From assembly GCA_905204635.1 (NCBI GenBank), contig CAJLAN010000125.1:1-5598 (forward strand): a stretch of 5,598 bases of DNA, in the 5' to 3' direction. Of this stretch, positions 1 through 5,031 are shown one piece after another. Numbering within the stretch: the first letter of the stretch is position 1; every line of letters begins with the position of its first letter. The notes beneath the pieces were generated by a model that was not told the origin of the DNA, ran no database searches, and worked only from the letters and a program-made list of their open reading frames with translations. Position numbers and translations under genes: made by a program. Source of the DNA: an uncultured Collinsella sp. Its GTDB lineage: Bacteria > Actinomycetota > Coriobacteriia > Coriobacteriales > Coriobacteriaceae.

Positions 1-2
1 TC

Positions 3-1028
3 GCTCTGGGCGCCATGGGTTCCACGTTTCTGCGCAATGGCGGCCTGGTGTTTCCCCTGGCGGCATGCGTGATCGCGGCGGCGTTTTGCGCGTGGGACGC
101 GCATGTGGCTCGTCGTGCGGCCAAACAGGCTGGTGCTGCGCCTTCGGGCGCCATCCCGCGTTTCCGCTGGGTGGGCGTTCTTGCGGTGCTTGCGCTCTGT
201 CTTGCCTCCAATATGTACTTCACCAAGGTCTTTATGCCGGCGCACGACATCACGCCTGGTTCCAAGCGCGAAATCCTCTCGATTCCGTTCCAGCAGACGG
301 CTCGTTTCGTCCAAAAGCACGACGGCCTCAACTCGGGTGTCAACCCCACGGTTAAGGAGGACGGCACCATCGTGGAGGCTCCTTGCGACGGCTTGGTGAC
401 CGACGAAGAGCGTGCCGTGATCGACCGTGTGCTCAAGTACGAGAATCTGGGCCGCCGTTACAACCCGGATAAGTCCGACGCCGTGAAGAACTGCTTTAAC
501 GAGTATGCCTCGCAGGGGGACATCAATGCCTATTTTGAGGTGTGGGCCCAGATGTTCAAAAAGGACCCCGGGTGCTATATCTCGGCGCTCATCAATAACT
601 ACTATGGGTATTTTTATCCGAGCGCTCGCGACGCATGGGTCTACAGCACGGCGCGCAGTGCCGAGATTATGGCAAAGCCCGATAACCTCAAGTACTTCGA
701 CTTCCATCCGGTCGATAGCAAGGTTGTGCGCTGGTGCGACCACCTGATCAACCTGTATCGCGTGGCGGTGCAGCGCATCCCGTTTATCTCGCTCACCATG
801 AGCTCGGCCACCTATGTGTGGATCATGATCGCCGTGGTGGTCTATCTGCTACGTCGTCATTCGTGGCGCGGGCTGGCCATTTGGGTGCCGCTGCTGGGCG
901 TGCTCGCCGTGTGCCTGATCGGTCCCTGCAACGGCTCGACCTACATGCGCTACCTGTATCCGGTCATCGCCTGCATGCCCTTTGCCATCGGCGCCACCAT
1001 CACCCGCAGCGACCTCCTCTGGTCCTAA
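3..1028 (+). CDS. C-terminal part of a polytopic membrane protein, DUF6020 / GT-C-like (5' end outside window)
   Basis: The frame is open to the left edge, with codons for Ala-Leu-Gly-Ala ahead of the first ATG at 15, so that ATG is probably internal. Counting from it, there are hydrophobic segments near residues 11-28, 50-67, 258-279, 286-306 and 312-329. Between the second and third lies a hydrophilic domain of about 190 residues, probably extracytoplasmic. It holds an REILSIPFQQTARFV stretch, a TDEERAVIDRVL stretch, a paired 'YNPDKSDAVKNCFN' type motif and, near the C-terminus, GPCNGSTYMRYLYPVI. These resemble DUF6020 proteins, which have a GT-C glycosyltransferase-like layout and are often found with cell-surface polysaccharide genes. 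That assignment is from memory of the family pattern, not a search. Function and substrate are unknown. The catalytic N-terminal half, if present, lies outside the window. The stop is TAA at 1026-1028, with a hairpin starting one base later. Confidence 0.8.
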   Translation, partial: ALGAMGSTFLRNGGLVFPLAACVIAAAFCAWDAHVARRAAKQAGAAPSGAIPRFRWVGVLAVLALCLASNMYFTKVFMPAHDITPGSKREILSIPFQQTARFVQKHDGLNSGVNPTVKEDGTIVEAPCDGLVTDEERAVIDRVLKYENLGRRYNPDKSDAVKNCFNEYASQGDINAYFEVWAQMFKKDPGCYISALINNYYGYFYPSARDAWVYSTARSAEIMAKPDNLKYFDFHPVDSKVVRWCDHLINLYRVAVQRIPFISLTMSSATYVWIMIAVVVYLLRRHSWRGLAIWVPLLGVLAVCLIGPCNGSTYMRYLYPVIACMPFAIGATITRSDLLWS

Positions 1029-1029
1029 T

Positions 1030-1062
1030 TTGGTGCAAAGGGGACAGGTTACTTTGCACCAA
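1030..1062. repeat. Perfect 11-bp inverted repeat around a GGGACAGGTTA loop, REP/RAYT-like element
   Basis: TTGGTGCAAAG at 1030-1040 is the exact reverse complement of CTTTGCACCAA at 1052-1062, with an 11-base spacer. It begins one base after the upstream stop codon. No T tract follows the right arm (it continues AGGGGCTG), so it is a poor intrinsic terminator. The GGGGACAGGTTAC core with complementary arms resembles short palindromes scattered in genomes that carry IS200/REP-associated tyrosine transposases. That link is a recollection, and no transposase is in the window. It may also act as a 3'-end stabilising hairpin for the upstream mRNA. Confidence 0.6.
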
Positions 1063-1069
1063 GGGGCTG

Positions 1070-1132
1070 TATCATCACGACGCCTTCATTTTGGGGTTTA
1101 TCTCGCAGGCCAGTAGGTATATCATAACGACG
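1070..1132 (+). repeat. Pair of near-identical 13-mers, TATCATNACGACG, 50 bp apart
   Basis: TATCATCACGACG at 1070-1082 and TATCATAACGACG at 1120-1132 agree at 12 of 13 positions. They lie upstream of yebC, with the second copy ending about 60 bp before its start codon. Each begins with a TATCAT that could serve as a -10 element, but neither has a convincing -35 at 16-18 bp. They could be tandem promoters, a regulator's paired sites, or a remnant of duplication linked to the adjacent hairpin. The sequence does not decide between these. Confidence 0.4.
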
Positions 1133-1193
1133 TTTGTTTATATTGCCCGAGCATCTGCGCTGGGCTTTAGGTCGAAACCGATAGGAGACACGT

Positions 1194-2000
1194 ATGTCCG
1201 GACACTCTAAGTGGGCCACAACCAAGCATCGTAAGGGCGCGCAGGACGCCAAGCGTTCCGCCCTCTTCTCCAAGCTGAGCCGCAACATCACCGTTGCTGC
1301 CCGTCTCGGCGGCGACCCGCTGCCTGAGAACAACGCCAGCCTCGCTGCTGCTGTTGCTAAGGCCAAGGCTCAGTCCATGCCCAAGGACAAGATCAAGTCC
1401 GCTATCGACAAGGCCTTCGGTTCGGGTGCCGACGCCGCTGTCTACGAGAACATCGTGTACGAGGGCTATGGTCCCGCCGGTGTCGCCGTCTACGTTGACT
1501 GCCTGACCGACAACCGCAACCGCACCGCCGCTGATGTCCGTTCCGCCTTCTCCCACGCTGGTGGCAACCTGGGCACCTCGGGCTCCGTCGCCTTCCAGTT
1601 TGAGCGCAAGGGCCAGATCGTCGTCGCCAAGGAGATCCTGGACGAGAACGCCAAGAAGGAGACCATGATCGCCAACGGTCCTGCCGGTGACGAGGATGAG
1701 TTCATGATGGCCATCGCCGAGGCCGGTGGCGAGGACTACGAGGACGCCGGCGAGGAGTGGATTGTCTGGACCGCTGCTAACGACGTCATGGCTGTCTCCA
1801 AGGCGCTCGAGGAGCAGGGCGTCCAGGTCAAGGGCTCCGAGACCACCATGGTCCCGACCACCCCGACCGAGGTCTCCGGTACCGACGCCAAGAAGGTCCA
1901 GCGCCTCATCGACCGTCTTGAGGAGCTCGACGACGTCCAGGACGTCTACAGCACCATGGACATGACCGACGAGGTCATCGCTGCCCTCGAGGAGGAGTAG
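1194..2000 (+). CDS. yebC: YebC/PmpR/TACO1-family protein
   Basis: The 268-residue product opens with MSGHSKWATTKHRKGAQDAKR, the family signature. It also has YEGYGPAGV at 89-97, LTDNRNRTA at 104-112 and GGNLG at 123-127. The C-terminal helix is the family's VQRLIDRLEELDDVQDVY type (235-252). All three domains are present. The protein is somewhat longer than the usual 240-250 residues, through an acidic insert near 163-190 and the acidic tail MTDEVIAALEEE. AGGAGA at 1183-1188 sits five bases before the ATG and fixes the start. These cytosolic proteins were long annotated as DNA-binding transcriptional regulators. More recent work on bacterial YebC proteins and mitochondrial TACO1 assigns them to the ribosome, easing stalls at proline-rich stretches. 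In many bacteria yebC neighbours ruvC; here it does not. It appears to be transcribed alone, bounded downstream by the terminator at 2070. Confidence 0.96.
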   Translation: MSGHSKWATTKHRKGAQDAKRSALFSKLSRNITVAARLGGDPLPENNASLAAAVAKAKAQSMPKDKIKSAIDKAFGSGADAAVYENIVYEGYGPAGVAVYVDCLTDNRNRTAADVRSAFSHAGGNLGTSGSVAFQFERKGQIVVAKEILDENAKKETMIANGPAGDEDEFMMAIAEAGGEDYEDAGEEWIVWTAANDVMAVSKALEEQGVQVKGSETTMVPTTPTEVSGTDAKKVQRLIDRLEELDDVQDVYSTMDMTDEVIAALEEE

Positions 2001-2005
2001 CGCCC

Positions 2006-2023
2006 GCACGGGTTAAGCCGTGC
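2006..2023 (+). other. Small hairpin just after yebC
   Basis: GCACGG (2006-2011) pairs with CCGTGC (2018-2023) around a six-base loop, five bases after the yebC stop codon. No T tract follows, so it is not itself an intrinsic terminator. It may protect the yebC mRNA 3' end or be incidental. Confidence 0.35.
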
Positions 2024-2069
2024 ATATCTGGGCATAATGAAGCGAGCATGCAAGCCTCGTGGAATAGAT

Positions 2070-2111
2070 GAGCCGGATCCGCGTGCGTAGAGCACCGGAC
2101 CCGGCTCTTTT
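2070..2111 (+). terminator. Intrinsic terminator of yebC
   Basis: GAGCCGG (2070-2076) pairs with CCGGCTC (2101-2107). After one A-C mismatch, TCCG (2078-2081) pairs with CGGA (2096-2099). After a bulged C, GTGC (2083-2086) pairs with GCAC (2092-2095), closing a GTAGA loop. Four T residues follow at 2108-2111. The 15 base pairs, GC-rich base and T tract make a standard Rho-independent terminator about 70 bp past the yebC stop. Confidence 0.88.
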
Positions 2112-2116
2112 ATAAT
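2088..2116 (+). promoter_or_regulatory. Likely promoter of the amaP-DUF2273-asp23 operon
   Basis: A perfect TATAAT lies at 2111-2116. Seventeen bases upstream is TAGAGC (2088-2093), which matches the TTGACA consensus at only three of six positions. The -10 shares its first T with the terminator's T tract, and the -35 sits in the terminator's loop and 3' arm. Transcription would start near 2123, giving a leader of about 40 bases before the GTG at 2166. A TATAAT after a T run can arise by chance, and the weak -35 keeps this tentative. Confidence 0.5.
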
Positions 2117-2153
2117 GATGCGAACCGTTTTGCATTCTGTGGACCGAAACCTG

Positions 2154-2160
2154 AAGGGAG
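2154..2160 (+). promoter_or_regulatory. Ribosome-binding site that sets the amaP start at GTG 2166
   Basis: AAGGGAG at 2154-2160 stands five bases before an in-frame GTG. The earlier in-frame ATGs at 2115 and 2118 overlap or abut the TATAAT at 2111-2116 and have no Shine-Dalgarno, so they would probably lie outside or at the very edge of the mRNA. Confidence 0.75.
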
Positions 2161-2165
2161 CGCGC

Positions 2166-2711
2166 GTGCGCGTACTCAAACGAGCCCTAGCGATCGTGTA
2201 TCTTGCCGCCGCCATCGTGGCGCTGGGTACGCTTGTCTGCCAGTTCTGGGGACCGTATACGTATCGCTTTATGCTGCTGTTGCGTGACACCATGCCTCGC
2301 GTCGTCGTTACGGTGTGCGCCGCCATCGTGGCACTTGGCGTGCTTATCGGGTTTTTCCGCCTGATGTTCGCGCGTCGCGAGCCGTCCTGCGTGCATCCGG
2401 CGGGGGAGCGCAATATCGAGGTCACGCTCGCAGCGCTTTCCTCGTGCGCCCGTGCCGCGGCGGAGTTCGATGATCGCGTGATGGTTGAGCGTATCGAGGC
2501 ACGCGTTCAAGGCTCCGACGAGTCGCGCGTTCGTTTTAAGGTCGAGGCCATCGCGCTCGATGATAAGGACGTTGCCGCTCTTGCCACCTCGATGCAGCAG
2601 CGCATCGAGAAGGCCTGCGACACCATGCTCGGCACGCCGGGCACGACCGCGCGCGTCCGTTTTTTGCCGTCCAAGACTACCGTCCAGACCGTGGAGGTTT
2701 CCGGTGAGTGA
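2166..2711 (+). CDS. amaP: Alkaline shock response membrane anchor protein AmaP
   Basis: From GTG 2166 the product has 181 residues, the usual size for AmaP. It starts with basic residues (MRVLKR), then has membrane segments near 7-25 and 45-66, a basic FARR turn, and a cytoplasmic domain from about 82 to 175 with an Asp23-like beta-alpha pattern. That domain runs: ERNIEVTLAALSSCARAAAEF, then an RVRFKVEAIAL strand, a long helix with MQQRIEKACDTML, and a final TARVRFLP strand. In S. aureus AmaP holds Asp23 at the cytoplasmic face of the membrane. The asp23 gene lies two genes downstream here, which strongly supports the call. The last eight bases overlap the GTG of the DUF2273 gene, suggesting translational coupling. 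I chose the GTG over the upstream ATG 2115 because of the ribosome-binding site and promoter positions. Confidence 0.85.
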   Translation: MRVLKRALAIVYLAAAIVALGTLVCQFWGPYTYRFMLLLRDTMPRVVVTVCAAIVALGVLIGFFRLMFARREPSCVHPAGERNIEVTLAALSSCARAAAEFDDRVMVERIEARVQGSDESRVRFKVEAIALDDKDVAALATSMQQRIEKACDTMLGTPGTTARVRFLPSKTTVQTVEVSGE

Positions 2712-3081
2712 TACCAACCAAGACAAGACCGCCCGCACGCCGCGCCTGACGATCGACCAGAACGCTACGCCGGCAGGCGAGACCACCGACACCAAGCCCG
2801 AGGCCGGCGAGCAGCACGACAGCGCCGCCAACGACTTTGACGAGGCCATGGGGCTCATCAAAGGTACGGGCGCTGCTATCTGGAGCTACGCCGTGCGCCA
2901 CCCCAATACTACGCTCGGCGCCTTGGCAGGCTTTATCCTCGCCGTGCTGGTACTTACGTTGGGCCTGTGGGACACGCTCGTCATCGCATTCTTTGTGCTG
3001 ATTGGCGCCGTGATCGGCCAGATTCGCGACGGCGAGAACGGTATCGTCAACTTCTTCGGCCGTCTGTTTAGCGGCCGCTAA
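2704..3081 (+). CDS. DUF2273 family small membrane protein with extended N-terminus
   Basis: The start is GTG 2704, with GGAGG at 2693-2697 six bases upstream and inside the amaP 3' end. The 125-residue product has a hydrophilic, probably disordered N-terminus (1-55, rich in D, T, E and Q). Two closely spaced membrane segments follow near 70-87 and 90-106, then a short charged tail ending NFFGRLFSGR. The hairpin of helices with HPNTTLGALAGFILAVLVLTLGLWDTL followed by FFVLIGAVIGQIRDG is the DUF2273 pattern. Typical members are only 60-80 residues, so the N-terminal half is an addition. DUF2273 genes sit beside asp23 and amaP in Firmicutes; their biochemical role is unknown, presumably in the same membrane-associated assembly. 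A longer in-frame ORF reaches back to 2485 inside amaP, but its Arg/Pro/Ser-rich translation looks like a shadow frame. Confidence 0.85.
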   Translation: MSDTNQDKTARTPRLTIDQNATPAGETTDTKPEAGEQHDSAANDFDEAMGLIKGTGAAIWSYAVRHPNTTLGALAGFILAVLVLTLGLWDTLVIAFFVLIGAVIGQIRDGENGIVNFFGRLFSGR

Positions 3082-3092
3082 TATGTATTCGA

Positions 3093-3110
3093 CTGTCGCA
3101 TCTGCGGCAG
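3093..3110 (+). other. Small hairpin between DUF2273 gene and asp23
   Basis: CTGTCG (3093-3098) pairs with CGGCAG (3105-3110), one pair being G-T, around a six-base CATCTG loop. It ends five bases before the AAGGAGG Shine-Dalgarno of asp23. It may be an mRNA processing or stabilising element that sets asp23 expression apart from the upstream genes, or it may be incidental. Confidence 0.4.
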
Positions 3111-3125
3111 GCATAAGGAGGAACC

Positions 3126-3653
3126 ATGGCTTTTAACACGAAGGTCGATGTGGCCGATACCGAGCTCGAGGCGAATGAGGCCGTCGCCGCCGAGGCGGAG
3201 GACGTAACGCTCGAGGACGAGGCGCTCGTCGAGGCCGAGTCCGATGCGGACGAGGATAACGAGGAGATGGATGAGGAGGCGGACGAGTCCGAGGACTCGC
3301 TGACCTATTCCAACGGCGTGATCGAGAAAATCGTCGCCATGGCCACCCGCGAGGTGCCGCACGTCCTGGGCATGAAGGGCAACCTCATGCACTTTGTGCA
3401 GGAGCAGTTTGGTGCCGAGAACCTGACCAAGGGCGTGACGGTTGAGGTCACCGATGACAACCGCGTGGTCGTCAACATCTCGGTCATCATCGAGTACGGC
3501 GCCTATGCGCCTGCGATCTTTGACGACGTTAAGGCGCGCGTCACCGAGCGTCTGGCCGCGATGACCGGCCTTGAGGTGGCAGGCGTCAACCTGCGCATCG
3601 AGGATGTCATCACCCCCGAGGAGTACGAGCACCGCACCAGCCAGCACGAGTAA
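3126..3653 (+). CDS. Asp23/Gls24 family envelope stress response protein
   Basis: The 175-residue product has an Asp23/Gls24 (DUF322) domain from about 60 to 162. It begins LTYSNGVIEKIVAMATREVPHV, continues with a GVTVEVTDDNRVVVNISVIIEYG strand pair and a VKARVTERLAAMTGLEV helix, and ends in VAGVNLRIEDVITPEE. All the conserved parts are there. Ahead of the domain, residues 8-57 contain 26 Asp or Glu and no Lys or Arg, an unusually acidic leader. AAGGAGG at 3115-3121, four bases before the ATG, is the strongest ribosome site in the window, in keeping with a protein made in large amounts. Known members are cytoplasmic, membrane-tethered by AmaP, and linked to cell-envelope homeostasis and alkaline stress. 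The gene is third in the operon, 44 bp after the DUF2273 gene, and is followed by a strong terminator. It lacks the accBC or nusB neighbours of the YqhY subgroup, favouring the Asp23/AmaP type. Confidence 0.93.
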   Translation: MAFNTKVDVADTELEANEAVAAEAEDVTLEDEALVEAESDADEDNEEMDEEADESEDSLTYSNGVIEKIVAMATREVPHVLGMKGNLMHFVQEQFGAENLTKGVTVEVTDDNRVVVNISVIIEYGAYAPAIFDDVKARVTERLAAMTGLEVAGVNLRIEDVITPEEYEHRTSQHE

Positions 3654-3694
3654 CCTACCAAAAAGGGATGTTTATTTTGGCAGGTTTTACCTGC
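3654..3694 (+). other. Two mutually exclusive hairpins in the asp23 3' untranslated region
   Basis: CCTACCAAAA (3654-3663) can pair with TTTTGGCAGG (3675-3684), with one mismatch. GCAGGT (3680-3685) can instead pair with ACCTGC (3689-3694). The two share 3680-3684, so only one can form. They lie between the asp23 stop and its main terminator. A role in 3'-end stability or read-through is possible but unproven. Confidence 0.4.
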
Positions 3695-3703
3695 GAAAAC
3701 GCT

Positions 3704-3744
3704 AAACGGTCGACCGCGCAAGCAAAAGTGCGGTCGACCGTTTT
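3704..3744 (+). terminator. Intrinsic terminator of the asp23 operon
   Basis: AAACGGTCGACCGC (3704-3717) is the exact reverse complement of GCGGTCGACCGTTT (3730-3743), a perfect 14-bp stem with a 12-base loop. It is followed by TTTTCTAT, counting T residues from 3741. It is about 50 bp past the asp23 stop. The A-rich left flank gives the opposite strand a T-rich tail too, so it may work weakly both ways, but no gene converges on it. Confidence 0.93.
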
Positions 3745-3787
3745 CTATATGCCCCCGATGCAGGCATACCGCTCGTCTAACTAAGGG

Positions 3788-3815
3788 TTGCAATCTTCGC
3801 GTTCCGCGTTACCCT
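3788..3815 (+). promoter_or_regulatory. Candidate promoter of the yitT-family gene
   Basis: TTGCAA (3788-3793) matches the -35 consensus at four positions. TACCCT (3810-3815), 16 bases on, keeps the T, A and final T of a -10; CCTAAT at 3813-3818 is an alternative at 19 bases. A 7-bp near-repeat, CGCGTTC/CGCGTTA (3798-3811), fills the spacer and could be a regulator site. It lies between the operon terminator and the next gene, where a promoter is expected. Confidence 0.35.
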
Positions 3816-3858
3816 AATGGGCGCATTGTTTCCAAATTGTTAACGAGGGGTTGCCGTA

Positions 3859-4881
3859 ATGGCCGACGAACACGAGACCGAAAGCAAGGCATGGGCGATT
3901 GAAGCCGCTGCGGCAGAGGCGGCGTCGCGTGCCCCCGAGGAGATGCATCGTCCTCCGGTGGTGCCGATGGAGCGCGTTGTCGGTCGCGAGGATATCGAAC
4001 GTGGCGAGCGCGCCGGCCGCAAGCGCAGCCAGGAGCCAGGCTTTCCGCGCTTTTTTGCCGAGCTCAATCTGGGCCTGATCCTCACGGCCTTTGCCATCGT
4101 GGCCTTTAAAACCCCCAATCACTTTGCCTTCGGCGGCACCTCGGGCGTGTCGGTCATTCTTTCCACGCTGTTCCCGACTCTGCCCGTCGGCGTCTTTATG
4201 TGGATTATCAACGCGGTCCTGGTCATCCTGGGTTTTATCTTTTTGGAGCGCAAGGCAATCCTTTGGAGTGTCTTTGCCTCGTTTGCGCTTTCGGCCTACG
4301 TCTCGCTGTTTGAGCTCTTCATTCCGACGGATGTTTCGATGACGGGCGATATGTGGCTCGACCTGTGTTTTGCCGTCATCTTGCCGGCGCTGGGCAGTGC
4401 CATTGTCTTTGACATTGGCGCCTCGACAGGCGGCACCGACATCCTTGCCATGATTCTCAAACGCCGCACGACGCTTGAGATCGGCCGTGCTCTGTTGCTG
4501 GTCGATATCGGCATCGTGACCATCGCGGCTTTCCTGTATGGCCCGCGCGTCGGCCTGTACTGCGTGCTCGGTCTGTTTGCCAAGACGCTTGTGGTCGACA
4601 AGGCTATCGAGAGCATTCACCTTCGTAAGGTCTGCACGATCATTTGCTCCGAGCCCCTTAAGGTCGAGGAGTTTATCGTCAAGCATCTCAACCGCACGGC
4701 AACGATCAGCCGTGGCTACGGCGCCTTTTCGGGCAAGTGCGTCACGGTGATTATGAGCGTGCTGAGCCGTCGCGAGGCAGTGCAACTGCGCCGCTATACC
4801 CGCGAGATTGACCCTGGTGCCTTCATCACCATCGTCGATAGCTCCGAAATCGTCGGCAAGGGCTTCCGCGGCACGAACTAG
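3859..4881 (+). CDS. YitT family membrane protein (DUF161 repeats plus DUF2179)
   Basis: The 340-residue product has a charged, Ala/Glu/Arg-rich cytosolic N-terminus of about 65 residues. Hydrophobic segments follow near 68-84, 108-128, 134-154, 168-186, 210-227 and 231-247. The family motifs are FGGTSGVSVIL (91-101) and GASTGGTDILAMIL (187-200), the two related loops of the duplicated membrane unit. The C-terminal domain (about 255-340) is DUF2179, with SRGYGAFSGKCVTVIMSVLSRRE and the closing IDPGAFITIVDSSEIVGKGF. GAGGGG at 3845-3850, eight bases before the ATG, supports the start. YitT proteins are common in Gram-positives. Their substrate is not established and I do not assign one. The N-terminal tail is longer than the members I recall, which start close to the first membrane segment. 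The gene seems to be transcribed alone; no obvious terminator follows within 4882-5031. Confidence 0.93.
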   Translation: MADEHETESKAWAIEAAAAEAASRAPEEMHRPPVVPMERVVGREDIERGERAGRKRSQEPGFPRFFAELNLGLILTAFAIVAFKTPNHFAFGGTSGVSVILSTLFPTLPVGVFMWIINAVLVILGFIFLERKAILWSVFASFALSAYVSLFELFIPTDVSMTGDMWLDLCFAVILPALGSAIVFDIGASTGGTDILAMILKRRTTLEIGRALLLVDIGIVTIAAFLYGPRVGLYCVLGLFAKTLVVDKAIESIHLRKVCTIICSEPLKVEEFIVKHLNRTATISRGYGAFSGKCVTVIMSVLSRREAVQLRRYTREIDPGAFITIVDSSEIVGKGFRGTN

Positions 4882-4939
4882 CCCTGGTGCGCACTTTGAA
4901 TCATTGAATAAAGCTACCCACGTTGCAAATCGGTCATCT

Positions 4940-4956
4940 TGGGGTATTTGTCCCCA
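4940..4956. other. Short palindrome upstream of the zinc-ribbon gene
   Basis: TGGGG (4940-4944) and CCCCA (4952-4956) form a 5-bp inverted repeat with a seven-base TATTTGT spacer. A -10-like GATAAT lies just downstream at 4965-4970, without a good -35 at the right distance. The palindrome could be an operator next to the promoter of the following gene. The evidence is weak, and the arms are short enough to occur by chance. Confidence 0.3.
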
Positions 4957-5016
4957 TATTGGGCGATAATGATGCCAAAGACATCGTTTGCGATCCAGGT
5001 GATTCGCTCTAGATAC

Positions 5017-5023
5017 GAAGGGA
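5017..5023 (+). promoter_or_regulatory. Ribosome-binding site favouring ATG 5032
   Basis: GAAGGGA at 5017-5023 lies eight bases before ATG 5032. The in-frame ATG at 5023 overlaps the site itself, leaving no spacing, so the later ATG is preferred. The protein then begins directly with the zinc ribbon (MFCSQCG), as is usual for this class. Confidence 0.7.
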
Positions 5024-5031
5024 TGATTTCG

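Noticed and set aside
1052..1070. The 1030-1062 hairpin as an intrinsic terminator of the first gene
   Set aside because: No T tract follows the right arm; the next bases are GGGGCTG.
734..1210. 158-codon plus-strand frame bridging the first gene and yebC
   Set aside because: It overlaps the last 295 bp of the first gene in another frame, has no ribosome site, and runs through the palindrome and gap into yebC.
1167..2009. 280-codon open frame on the minus strand across yebC
   Set aside because: It is fully antisense to an unmistakable yebC. The Leu/Gly/Asp/Val-rich composition is the complement of yebC codons, and there is no independent support.
2033..2038. CATAAT as a -10 for a small RNA ending at the 2070-2111 terminator
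   Set aside because: The hexamer 17 bases upstream (GGGTTA) is a poor -35. One near-consensus hexamer is not enough to call an RNA gene.
2485..2703. Upstream extension of the DUF2273 frame inside amaP
   Set aside because: The Arg/Ser/Pro-rich translation is typical of an out-of-frame read of amaP. GTG 2704 has a well-placed GGAGG.
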